A DNA stretch of 64,000 bases from Zeus faber (taxonomy: Eukaryota; Chordata; Actinopteri; Zeiformes; Zeidae): positions 24,030,033 to 24,094,032 of the forward strand of contig OY482851.1 of the NCBI GenBank assembly GCA_960531495.1, read 5' to 3'. The notes under the pieces were generated by a model, which saw nothing but the letters and a program-made list of their open reading frames with translations, was not told the DNA's origin and ran no database searches. Positions 11,633 to 22,820 of this stretch are shown here, one piece after another (position 1 is the stretch's first letter; the number at the start of each line of letters is the position of its first letter). A program made the translations under genes and the position numbers.

Positions 11633-12092
11633 CCCATCTCATGGCAGCTGCAATACACGCTTCGTTTTCCTACCGTTGCTACCGCTCACGAAACTATGGC
11701 TAAGCTGGGCCGGTGGAAAGGTGGATAAGGCCGGATAGAAGGTCCGCTACCCCGCCCAGGCGGCGGAGAAAACTCGGGTCGAAAGTTGATTTTCTCCCCC
11801 CCCCCTCCCAGCCGCCCCCCGGAGTGCTCGCTAGGAGTAGCCGGCTGGCTGAGATCTGGCCTTGCGGGACAAGTGTGCAAAGTTCCCGTGCAGAATCACA
11901 CCTTCCACGGCCACCGTGGGGTGTCAGTCCGCTGGACGCGACGCCCAGACCGACCGATCACCAACCTGAATACTGCGTCTAAACTTTCACACAGAACTGG
12001 CTGCTGAGTGCGGGATAATAATGGAATCTTAAACTCGGTTTGTCGACGCCACCGTTAGCGGCACAGTAACTTAAATGTCCTTGGATCATGTG

Positions 12093-12094
<2 letters not shown>

Positions 12095-12130
<36 letters not shown>
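12095..12130. repeat. (TG)n microsatellite
   Basis: About 36 bp of perfect TG dinucleotides in zbtb34 intron 1. Confidence 0.95.
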
Positions 12131-12132
<2 letters not shown>

Positions 12133-12322
12133 GTTAAAATGAACGGTCATGTAGACGATGCTGAGCCCCGGTGAGTCCGAGGGTGATCGGGTTTGGGGAA
12201 GGGTGTGGGGGTGGGTGGGGGGAGGCCCACATAGGGTCCAGTTTGCACAACACACTCCATCTGCCAATGCTCTTTTCATCCCAGATGTTTCATGTTTGCG
12301 GTCAATGTGACACAGCCTAAAT

Positions 12323-12702
12323 CAGTGTTTCCCAACCCTATATCTGGCACAGCACACCCTTTACAACGAAACTGTCCCGTTAACCGCCGAACACTTCATC
12401 GACGGGTATTACTGTGCTCGTTATTGTGTCCTACTAACAGAATACTCGGTTAATAATAATAGTAATTTATGCTCAGTGTGAAACTTGGTCTTGTTTTTAA
12501 GAACGCAGCTGACATCATGGCTGGAGCTGATCGATCAGTACAGCCTTGCAATTTTGATCTTGCAACACGAGCCAATTTCCATTATTCATGTTTTTTTTTT
12601 TTGTTTTTTTTGTTTGTTTTTTTTGGTGGAATTTGAACAAATTTCACAGCACACCTGGTGTAGTTTGCTGCGGCACAGTGTTTGGGGGGAAAAAACTCCG
12701 AA
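12323..12702. mobile_element. old hAT-type non-autonomous element
   Basis: The left end reads CAGTGTTTCCCAACCCTA, a very common hAT terminus in fish. A GGCACAGCACACCCTTT block follows it. The right part has the matching CACAGCACACCTGGTGTAG and GCGGCACAGTGTTTGGG words. The inner part is low-complexity T/G. The right end is eroded and no 8-bp duplication was identified. Confidence 0.5.
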
Positions 12703-15700
12703 CGCCGTGCTGATTTGTGTTTTGATGAACAGTAGCCGGAGTTGTGGTGTAACGGGGCAAAGTGCACGGCCGTGAGGTTCAGGTGGAGCCGGGTTCGTCG
12801 TAATGGATTAACCCAGAGCTCCGCTGTGTTCACTATACAAATGAATGTCGCTCTCGCTTTTACAGTTTTTACTAGACAGTCGATTATCCCTTTTTCTTTT
12901 TTTTATATTTGAGTCAGGTTAAATATTTACGTACATTGGATTTGACTGAGAACTGACAAGGAGCCAAACCAATTATTTTTTTTGCCTGAGTAGGCATTAT
13001 GGCTTGGTGCCTGTTAAACTGCATTTTAAAGTCAAGGTTCTTTAAGAACAGGCTGTAAAGTTGTATTGGTTTGAGCCACGCACAGCTGATTGCACAACAC
13101 GCTGCTTATCTAAAATGTAGGCAAAACCATATCTGGTGAGAATGCAACTCTTGGGGGGAACATGTTGGTAGTATATTAGTAATATGGAAGTTGGAAGTTG
13201 TGTTTTTGTGAGTTTTAACGTGTTTTTGGTGATGATAATGTATAGAATGTAGAGGGGGGGCATACCTACACGTACTCAAATTGTTGACGAAAGACAGTAT
13301 GTTTTAAAGTGCAATATGGATGGGATTTCAGTTTTAAGTTCACGTCATGTATTTATATTTGCCAGTACTGTAGTTGTTATTAGGCAACACCTGACAATGA
13401 TGATTTTAATTCACCACTCCAGTACAGTATAATCAGATTTGTCAATTATGGGATTAGGGATGGATACCAAGAGCCGATGCCACTTTGGTGCTGGTTCCTG
13501 AGTGGACAGAACTGTAACACTGATAAGGGAGTAGGCAGGCGCTTCTGCAATCTGTGTTTGATTGTCAAATGTACTTTAAATCATTATAACAAGTTGAAGG
13601 CATTTTGAAGTTGCCTATTATAAAAGACATGTTCCTAGCCGGCCCCCTTCATCATTAAACCAGAGAATAACATGTTGTATGATATCTAAAACAGCAGAGA
13701 GACTTTACCCAAAGCAACGATGCTTTCGAGAAGGTTTAATTCCGGAATTAATTAAAATCTTTTCTTTTCTTTTCTTTTTTTTTTTGCTGAATACGGATTA
13801 GTAGAATAGCGGACATAGTCATTTTGGGAAGCTAACTCCTCGTTGTAGTCTCCATGGATGTATTAGCTACCCTTCCAATCGCCATAACAACGACAAAATA
13901 CGACACATGCAAGTCTGCCTTCACATTAATGCAATCTTATTTGTTGCTGCTAATTCTCGCTTTCCAGCAAGGTCTTATTTCTGTTACTGACCGGCGTGTC
14001 AAAACAGTTAACACTGAACACTAATAATTGAAACGGTAAACCATAAAACAGTGCACATGTGATCGGAAGCCAAAGTAATCTGGATTTAGACAGTTTGCCA
14101 TTGATCCGATGCTTTCATGTCCTCTATGGAGCTAAGAAATTGTCTTGTGACACATTTTTTATTAAATTTTTCACTCCCATGAATAAGTTATTTGTTCAAT
14201 CTCATTACGCCATTGATGGTTAACAACTGGATTCATTTGGCAGTTTAAAACATCAAATAACTCAGCGGTCAATTTTGTTGGTGAATCCCAACTATTCCAG
14301 GGAAGCGATCTATTTATAAATTCATACTTTCAAAGTGGGTGAATTAAGCCTTTTTATTGATTATCTTACTGAAAATATTTAGTATGTAGCTGCCTGGCAA
14401 AAGTTTTGGTAGCTTACCAATATAAAATATGAATATTGTCAGATCAATAGATCAGTCATAACTTTGTATTTTTATGTGGGGTGTTACAGACAGAAAGGAC
14501 AACAAGGCTATCATGGCTTACACTAACCCCTGTGTTCATCTGACAAGCATGTGAGTAGACTGAAATGTGAGGTTTTCTTCTTTTCCTCCCCCACTTGTCA
14601 AATCAAACTAGACCCATATGCTACAGCTTCACTATTTAAGTCCAAGAATTCTCTACTTCTACTTCGCTATATTATATAAAACTTTTTTTCTATCACTGAC
14701 GTTCCTCGCATAATACCATTCCTTCGTTGTACCAAGACTTGGCTATTTCTATGTTGTCTTTCTGTATTTGAATTGCTTTACCATCCTTTGCTTATTAAGC
14801 GACTTTGGCCTGGCTTGCTCCATAAGCTGTTTTGCAAATAACTAAAATGCTGCTGATGTTGAGGAAACATTCACTGCTTGCTTGCTGACTTTTATTTCTC
14901 CTGTACCAAAATTTCCCTTTCTTTTTAACCTTCCAAGTGACATTCCTGAGCTATGGAATTGAATGTTCACTAGAGTTGCAGAGAAATCATAACTGGTCAA
15001 ACCATCATAACGTCCTACCTGCTGATAGAGATTTGTGTACACCGTGTTTACCACTGTACAGCAGTAGAACTAAACGAAACAAGCTTATAGATCATGTATG
15101 TCACAAATCAGTGTTGCTCGTAGCAACACCTAAAATAAAAATAGAGGGGGGGGGGCTTGTAAATGCACAATAGGACGACCTTGTGTTGGGTGGACGAAGT
15201 TTGGCAATTGCGCAAATAAGAAACAGAGCAGAAAATCTATGCAAACTCTGTTGCACAACGACCAACACTGAGTATGGAAATGGAAAGTGGAAATATGTAG
15301 AACCTCTTCTATCACTCAAAAATGAATTGCGCTCTGAGACAGTACTTGAAAAAAAATAGATATGTTTAGATGTGTAGAAGACTTTCTCTTCCTTCAAGCT
15401 GAACAGCCGTGGGTGTTGAATTTGATCTTTTTACATGCCGTAATTATGATCGTATGGCGGAGAGTGACAGGAGAGTCAAAGTTCTTGCTTGGTTTCTCAT
15501 TGAGCAAGGCGCCATTAGAGGTGGGCCCAACTTTAGACTTGGGAGTCCCTCGGAGCCCGGCGGGGAGCATGGGGATCCTCCGCTGTGGTCCCGATGGAGC
15601 GATCCACACACTCAAAACATTTAATTGTCCTGCTTGCTGGAAAAAGTCAATAACTTCTGATTTTGGTTTTGGATTCTAAATCGGATATGAAATGATCAAA

Positions 15701-17699
15701 TGATACACGGATACCCCTGTCTGTTTAAGCGCCAAACGTCCAGAACCTCAACGCGCGTTGCATCACACCGGTAAAGGGGGCGAAAATTACCTGTGTCCCC
15801 CCCAGGTGTCATGTTTCCATCACTGGCAATTGGAGCTGGAGCCAATAAAAGCCTATGACTATTGTAGAGTGATTTCTCCTGGGACTGAAACCCGGGTGTG
15901 ACCTTTCCCATTAATGACAAATGCCCGATGTTGGCGGGTGTTTTAATGCAGTGGGAAAGGGGTAAAAGGGAAATAACTCAGTCAAATTTTTTTCCAAGGC
16001 AAACTGACCAAGTGTGGGTGCTGGTCGCGTAGGCTTTGTCTAATTTTACATTAGAATATTGTGATAAAATGCAAATTGCCATTGCACAGCCCTATATTAA
16101 GGCTAGTCCGGATGTTCAGCCTCAACCTGAGTTTTCTTTACAGCTTCTGCAAAGCATTTTGGTTCCCCCACGTGTGCTGTGCCACGTGCACGTGGTCCTC
16201 ACTCAGTGCGTGTATCTCAACCACTGAGCACATATTCTCTGGCAGCCGTTCAGCTGGGCTCATTTCAGTACTTATGGTATTGGCAGTCTTCCCTGATATG
16301 TCCTATGTACTCTCCAACCGTTCTTTATTTGAAGGCGTGTAATGGCAGAGTTTAAGTAAAAGCCCCGAACGCCACTCCCCTGCTTGTCACCATGCCAGGA
16401 GAGGAGCATGTGGTTTGTTAGACAGGTGTCTTGGCAAGTCGTGGCAGAAACTGTTTACGTTCCCAAAGTGCTGACGGTGCCTGAATGAACAGAAGATCAT
16501 GGTGTGTTGCCAGCGAGAGGCAGGCAGTAGGGAGGAGCTGTCGCTGGAGAGATGGGAGAGGCAGCCTATAGAGTGGGGGAGTGGAGGGTTAAGCTGGAGA
16601 ACTGACACAGACCAGGTTTTATAACACGCAAGCATTTGCCTCTGCAGGGCTTGGTTTATACCAGTTGTTCCACTGCAAAAGTATGCGGCTGGCAAGTCTT
16701 CATATTCATCCTAAATGCGGTCAAACCACTGTCAGCCCCCAATCCATTCAGGATATAAAATCTATCATCAAACCTTTATTCCAACTTAAGTTAGGATTAC
16801 TGACCAAGTTTAGAATAACATGGAATGCATAGAGTGTTGGAAGTCATAGCTTTTCCCTAGAAGTGACATGACTTCACCCAATTGTGCTTTTTAAGGAGGT
16901 TAAAAGGAGGTGCTCTATTCTGCAGGCAGATAAGGGAGAGTAGACCAGAAGAACGCAGAATAGGAGTTTGCATTGGACCATGTACAAGGTTGCTCACGGC
17001 AGAACCTGATTTTCCTCTTTCTAGACAGTTCTTACTTATGCGATGATTTGTGAGAAGATGCCATACAGTGACAACAATTTCCATATTTCCACACTGCTTA
17101 ACATGATCTGCAAATTTAAAAGCGAAGGGATGAGTTTCATCTCTCAAGTAACCGTGGGTGGGCATTAAGATATATATATTTCATGGGATAGCCGCTAATT
17201 TAAAAAATAAATAAATTTGACAGACAAATTATTTTGTCTGTGCCATTTGACAAAAGAAAATCAGCATTTGCGATAAGTTTGCTTGCTTTTCACTGAGTCG
17301 GATTCCCCACAAAGTTGAACATGGCATATACAGTATATCATGTATAGGAAATAAGGCTTTCTCACTATGCATCTTGCTAATTGATGTTGAACTACCACTA
17401 TTATTATTTCCTTATTCATACAGGTAAAGTCACATTGAGATCTATGTGTGAACAGGGAGACCTGTTCAGTTTGACTAATCCTCTCACTAATCGCTTCAAT
17501 ACCGATGTATGCTCCACTAGAGAGTTGAGTCGTCTCTCGCTGACAAAGCGATAATGGAGTTGGAAATGCTGCCATTTTTGTGCACTGACCACCAAAGTGA
17601 GCGAAAAATTATCGTATTTTTTGTTTGTTTGTTTTTTCCCTGCGAAGGTTGATGGCAGCTGGCGCTATGTAAATTAGGAATTAAATCATTCATCATTCA

Positions 17700-18960
17700 A
17701 CCACAAACCAAAGTTGACGACATTTATCAGACTGAAGCTACAACTTAAAGGACCTGAACTACATTGAAAACTTTAATCTGTTTTGGGGACATCTCTTCTC
17801 AGAGCAGATGGCCCTCATCCAAACAGATCTGGAACTACACTTCTAATTGACAATCTCCTCTACTCCCTTCATCAAACCTTCTACCCCCTGCCCTCATGGC
17901 ACTGTTCCTCTCCCTCTTAGCCAGGCCACACCATCGCAAAAACCTCGGCTCCCCATCCATTCCCCTCCTCTGTTTCCCCTTGGGGCCACACCATGACGTC
18001 TGTACCCACCTCGACCATCACCCATTCTGGTGGTGCCAAGTAAAGTCTGTCCCAATAGTATTGTGTATATCAACGCCAGAGAAAATAACTACTGAGGTCC
18101 TCGGGGTCCCCCAATCTGTCTTTCTGGCCCTTCCCCACCACCAAATGGCTTTACATTAACCCTCTAAACACTAAACTATTTCTACCTTTATATTTTAGCT
18201 GATATTGGACTTGTTTTTGAGAGTAAAGTGAAGTCTTTTGTATCTCTGAATTCAGAACATCCTAAGCTAGGTGAGTGTCACATTCTAACATCACGTGTAT
18301 TTAGAATAAGAAAGATACTATGTCATAACTGACCAAAAAAAATAAATAAATAAATAAATAAACGTCTCTTGAACTTCTGAGTTCTTTATTAAAATTCCAC
18401 AGCAAAAATAAATGATTAAGGTTTTTGACAACAAAACCATGCACCCACAGGTCTTGTAAACACAAGTCTTTCCTAGACTTCCTCACACAAATATAACTTA
18501 TTAATTCAGGCATTGTCCACGGCCTTTTTATGGCCAACTCTGCAGGCTGTTGTGGTCCCTGGGGTTGAGATCCTCAGTTGGAGAGGTTGAATGGGTGTTG
18601 GAGCTGGAGCCTTGGGCTGGAGACCAGGAGTGGGTGGGATCAATTATTATTTTTATTATCGAATCTGGTATCTATTCCATGTCAACCAAGGCCTGTCCCA
18701 AAAAGAGTGCCTGTCACTTTATTGAAGAAACCACTCTAAATGAATGCTATCATTGTTACTTATAAACTTGATTTCATCTTTCTAACTGAAACTTGGTTCG
18801 ATAATTGTGGTTGAGCAGTTTTTTTGAGTTTCTTAATTTCAAGTGTGAAGTGCTGTGTAATGCACTCTGTCTTTTTGGCACAGGATTCTCAATTTGCTGA
18901 GGCCTGTCTGTATTTGCAAGTTTGAAACTATTTATACCATCGATTTGGGGGGTAAAGGTC
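17700..18960 (+). mobile_element. LINE fragments (APE endonuclease type)
   Basis: At 18,764-18,814 the plus strand reads LDFIFLTETWFDNCG before a stop. This matches the LDxLFLTETW motif of the apurinic endonuclease domain in CR1/L2/Rex-like non-LTR retrotransposons. The sequence around 17.88-18.16 kb has a proline/histidine-rich frame like the region before such a domain. No reverse transcriptase motif is visible, so this is a degraded 5' piece. The outer limits are approximate and more than one insertion may be involved. Confidence 0.5.
18338..18363. repeat. (AAAT)n tract
   Basis: A short AAATAAATAAAT run inside the LINE-like region of zbtb34 intron 1. It could be the 3' tail of a retroposed copy, but that cannot be shown. 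Confidence 0.6.
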
Positions 18961-19283
18961 ACATTCAGATTCTTTGTGCAGTGACATGTCCAGAGTCTTC
19001 ATCATGGATTTATTACCTGGCAATCCATCTTAACCATCTCTCATCCCATTAGGCTTTTTGGTAAAGCTTGTAGTGTATGTCGACCACATGATGAAAGCAC
19101 AAATATATGACAGGGTAGCACACATGCTCTGCCCTCAAAACCTTTGGCAATCATATCACTTTGAAGTTATACCTGTGGGAGCGGGTGGTGTCATTTTGGA
19201 TTCTCATGTTTTGTCTTTGTTTCTGCTTTCTTGTTTTCTCTTTCAACTAGGCTGTGGACATAGTGGAGAGATACATCCAAGAC

Positions 19284-20819
19284 ATGGACGACGGCGGAAG
19301 CTACATAGAGTTTGACGTGCCAGAGTTCAGCAACACTGTTCTCAGCCAGCTCAATGAGCTGCGGCTGCAGGGGAAGCTGTGCGATATAATCGTCCACATC
19401 CAGGGCCAGCCGTTTAGAGCGCACAAGGCGGTCCTAGCGGCCAGTTCACCTTTCTTCCGGGACCACACAGCCCTCAGCACCATGAGTGGCCTCTCCATCT
19501 CAGTTATCAAAAGCCCAGAGGTGTTTGAGCAGCTCCTGGCCTTCTGTTACACGGGCCACATGTCCCTGCAGCTCAAGGATGTCATCAGCTTCCTCACTGC
19601 TGCCAGTTTTTTGCAGATGCAGACCATCATTGACAAGTGCACGCAAATCCTGGAGAGCATCCACTCCAAGATCAGTCTCCCAATCGGTGTCGGCAGCCCA
19701 GAGAAGGAAGGCTCTCAGGCCAGCCACAACGGGGTCGATGACAACCATCTCTTTGTCAACCCGATCCAGATCTCCCCCCCTTACTACTCCCGGCCCAACC
19801 AGGCGGGCCAGGCAGAGGTCCGCACCGAGCTCCTCGGGAAGGGCTCAGCCAGGGTCAGGCAGCAGCAGGAGGAAGGCCAGTCCGACCGTGGCAGCAGTGA
19901 CGGCGTGTCTGAGCAGGACGCTCCTATAGAAGGAGAAATGGAGCAGGTGGAGCTGATTGGCAAGGACGGGCAGGTGACTGATGTCCACGTGAAAGTAGAG
20001 AAGACCGACAGGCCCACATACTCAGACAGCTCTTCCGCCGGCGACGATGGCTACCACACAGAGATGGTGGACGGTGAGCAGGTGCTGGCCGTCAGCGTGG
20101 GCTCTTATGGTCCCGTCATCCAGTCTGCTGGCTACACTTACTCGGGGCTGTCCTCCCCTTGCTTCGTCAGCCTCAGCAGCTCCAGTCCCTCCCGCTCCAT
20201 ATTGAGCGGCTTTAGAGGCGGGCGAGCCAGGGCAAAGCGTCCCATGGCCATTCCAGCTGGGCTGCCGAGTCACACCAAACCGGGCTCAGATGACGGCACA
20301 CCGGTCTTGGGGCCCGCGAGTTTGGAGAACGATGTCCGAGAACGGAGCCTGCGGAGCCAGTGGTACCCATACAATGAGAGACTCATCTGCATCTACTGTG
20401 GGAAGACCTTCAATCAAAAAGGCAGCCTGGACCGCCACATGCGCCTGCACATGGGAATCACCCCCTTCGTTTGCAAGTTCTGCGGCAAGAAGTACACGAG
20501 GAAAGACCAGCTGGAGTACCACATCCGCGGCCACACAGACAACAAGCCCTTCCACTGCCAGATCTGTGGCAAATGCTTCCCCTTCCAGGGCACCCTCAAC
20601 CAGCACCTGAGGAAGAAGCACATGGGAGCATCGGAGGGCAGCAATCACATGGACTCTCCGGAGAGGACGGAGGGGAGCTCGGGTCAGAAGGACCCAGAGG
20701 ATACCTCAGAGGGCATGGCCTTTGAGGGCCAATACGCAGAGGAGGCACCAGCCGATGACATAGAGGAGCGCTCCAAGTGCAGCCCCGAGGAGACTCCAGC
20801 GTCCAGATGTGATTTTTAG
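19284..20819 (+). CDS. zbtb34: Zbtb34, BTB/POZ zinc-finger transcription factor
   Basis: Encodes 511 residues in one exon that follows the acceptor at 19,249-19,250. The BTB/POZ domain (about residues 12-122, with LSQLNELRLQGKLCDIIVHI and FRAHKAVLAASSPFFRD) is nearly identical to human ZBTB34. Three C2H2 zinc fingers lie at about residues 369-446 (CIYCGKTFNQKGSLDRHMRLH, then CKFCGKKY..., then CQICGKCF...). Their linkers lack the classic TGEKP. The middle is acidic and serine-rich, with a VKVE SUMO-type motif at K237 and the conserved DDGYHTEMVDGEQV block. The family is nuclear: BTB domains dimerise and recruit corepressors while the fingers bind DNA. Its own targets are not well defined. I chose the ATG at 19,284 because it aligns with MDSSS of the human protein. 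The frame stays open upstream through a GTG at 19,254 to the acceptor, so a few extra residues from exon 1 cannot be fully excluded. Confidence 0.95.
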   Translation: MDDGGSYIEFDVPEFSNTVLSQLNELRLQGKLCDIIVHIQGQPFRAHKAVLAASSPFFRDHTALSTMSGLSISVIKSPEVFEQLLAFCYTGHMSLQLKDVISFLTAASFLQMQTIIDKCTQILESIHSKISLPIGVGSPEKEGSQASHNGVDDNHLFVNPIQISPPYYSRPNQAGQAEVRTELLGKGSARVRQQQEEGQSDRGSSDGVSEQDAPIEGEMEQVELIGKDGQVTDVHVKVEKTDRPTYSDSSSAGDDGYHTEMVDGEQVLAVSVGSYGPVIQSAGYTYSGLSSPCFVSLSSSSPSRSILSGFRGGRARAKRPMAIPAGLPSHTKPGSDDGTPVLGPASLENDVRERSLRSQWYPYNERLICIYCGKTFNQKGSLDRHMRLHMGITPFVCKFCGKKYTRKDQLEYHIRGHTDNKPFHCQICGKCFPFQGTLNQHLRKKHMGASEGSNHMDSPERTEGSSGQKDPEDTSEGMAFEGQYAEEAPADDIEERSKCSPEETPASRCDF

Positions 20820-20874
20820 GCCGCGCTTTGGGTTATCGGAGCTTTAAATGTTTTATTTCAATTAGAACCTGAAA

Positions 20875-20878
<4 letters not shown>

Positions 20879-20918
<40 letters not shown>
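20879..20918 (+). repeat. poly-T tract just after the zbtb34 stop
   Basis: About 40 uninterrupted T residues beginning 60 bp after the stop codon. In the transcript this is a long U tract. Length errors from sequencing are likely at such a run. Confidence 0.95.
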
Positions 20919-21849
20919 CTGTTTGTTTCATTTTTAAATCCACTCCCTCAACTTTAGACATATCCTGCATAGAAGGTTTATGTCCATTTTGTGAAAGTCT
21001 GTTATTGAATGCAAAGAGCAAATGGGTGCTTTATAGAAAATGATTATTTCAAAGGAAAGGGATTAACAATTTACAATTTTTAAGGAGGTCGCAATAATCA
21101 AGGCCCCTTGCTTGTTTTCTCTTTTTTAATCTTTCCATGTTTTCTAAAAACATAATTACAGAGTTATATAGGCATGTTGCAATAATTGATAATGTGAAAG
21201 CTCTGGTAAGATGCTTGTCATATCACCTTTTTACCTGACCTGTTTTTGCACATGTGGCCCACAGGGGGTCAATTACTCACAAGGAATGATTTTTCTGCCA
21301 GTGCAAAGCTTCTTGTGACATATCCGTTCAATACCTCATTTTGCAACTACATACTCATAACAGTGTTTTATGAAACTCCACCGGGTTCTACCTCATAGCC
21401 AAGAACCTAATCAGATCAAAAGTTTTCAAAATCCGTTTTTGTTTGTTTTTTTTTTGTTTTTTTTTCTTTGTTTTGTTTTGTTAAGGTTGTTTGTATTTCA
21501 TCGGCAAACCCTTGGAAAGAGTCTCTTAACACAAAGCCTTGATACTTAAAGTGAAATATTCCTTGCTGATTGTATGGCTTACAGATTAAGTCCTTGTCAA
21601 ATGTTTCATGGTCAGCCAGGTTAAACTGTTGACGAAGAAGGTGCTAAGTTAAGAGTGCATTAGAATCGTTGGCTTACTCTGTATTCGGTAAATTCAAAGA
21701 ATGGGTCTCATCCATTAATGTGCGCATATAGATTGTCGTACTTTGAAAAGGTGTTCATGTGAAACTACAGCTGAATTCAAGACATACATACTACGCACAT
21801 TTTTTTATTTTCCTTACCTCTGTGTTTGTGTATATGGATGAATCAGGCT

Positions 21850-22290
21850 CCTCTTAATCCTCCACGACCATACCTGCAATTTCTAATTGGCATTTTTCAC
21901 GCCCGAGTTGACGCCATCGAAAGCCCCGTGCCCGCGCTTTCTCCACAGGGCACAGGCAGCCGTATCCTCCAGCAAAGCTATGTATGCCGTGTTCACAAGA
22001 ACTTGAAGGCCAAGAAGCCGTCTTTATAAAGCCTACATTGGACTGTGCTGGTGGACCGCTAATTAACCAATTGCATAGGGAATAATAATGGCGGCCTAAT
22101 TGATGGCGCTTCCAATTAGTCCTACGGTAATGTATTCAGACTGATTCACCCATCTACTCTGCCAGATGAACTAATGGGGCGGTCCCTCAGATTTGAGCTA
22201 AGAATTAGGTCAATGGTGTTCCAAATTAACAGAACTTTAAATGTAATTGTTTCTACTTCTAATGAGTTTGATTTGTAGGCCTAATTTTTT
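21850..22290. promoter_or_regulatory. candidate conserved element in the zbtb34 3' tail
   Basis: A segment with many homeodomain-type cores: TTTCTAATTGGC, GCTAATTAACCAATTGC, GGCCTAATTGATGG, CTTCCAATTAGTCC, AGAATTAGGTC and CCAAATTAACAG. It is less T-rich and more complex than the surrounding tail. A transcribed enhancer is the natural reading, but conservation cannot be tested here. Confidence 0.35.
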
Positions 22291-22794
22291 TTTTGTAATG
22301 TCTGAGTATACCAGGTTTGGACATGCAAGTTCTATGGCCATTTTGTGATTTTTCTTTTTTCTTTTTTTTTTTGCGTTGTGGTCTGAGGCGGTTCTGTATT
22401 TGTATAGAAAGAACAAATTACACCAATAAGTTATCTATGAATCCCAATGTTTGTGGGGAAAACCTTAGCTGAGAAGGTGTAAGTGAATTTGTGCATAGGC
22501 ACTATTAGTGAATGAGACCCAGTAAGAGTAAAGGAATGGCCCTGTATACACGGCTTTTCTGCCTCTTCCCCAGTTCTGGGTTATTTTTGAAGAACACACG
22601 CTTTTCTTCATATCACTGCTAAGGGTCGCTTGGCCACGCTGCAGGTTTTCATTTGATGCTATTATCCATGGGATGGATCAGTAATCCGCCGACAGTACGG
22701 CGATGTTCCGTGTTCCGATGGCAGTTTTATACCGAACTACTTCACCTTTATGTGCAAGTGTTGTCTGGGCGACGGGGAAACCCTCTAGATAAAT

Positions 22795-22820
22795 ACTTAG
22801 TACATCCAGATGTACTAAGT
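22795..22820. repeat. perfect 12-bp inverted repeat (ACTTAGTACATC)
   Basis: ACTTAGTACATC at 22,795-22,806 is followed after two bases by its exact reverse complement at 22,809-22,820. Two more direct copies of the core (TTAGTACATC and CTAGTACATC) follow within 40 bp. The transcript could form a 12-bp stem, but a loop of two bases is very tight. Confidence 0.85.

Larger units (their letters stand above)
11407..19250 (+). other. zbtb34: zbtb34 intron 1 (inferred)
   Basis: The span runs from the GTGAGT donor at 11,407 to the TTTCAACTAG acceptor at 19,249-19,250. It carries the downstream half of the CpG island (to about 11,970), a TG microsatellite, an old hAT-type element near 12.3-12.7 kb, and LINE-like remnants at 17.7-18.9 kb. 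About 13.0-17.7 kb is otherwise featureless; its frames match nothing I know. Confidence 0.45.

Noticed and set aside
20022-20648. Minus-strand ORFs of 83, 120 and 76 residues across the zinc-finger exon
   Set aside because: Antisense shadows of the zbtb34 coding sequence.
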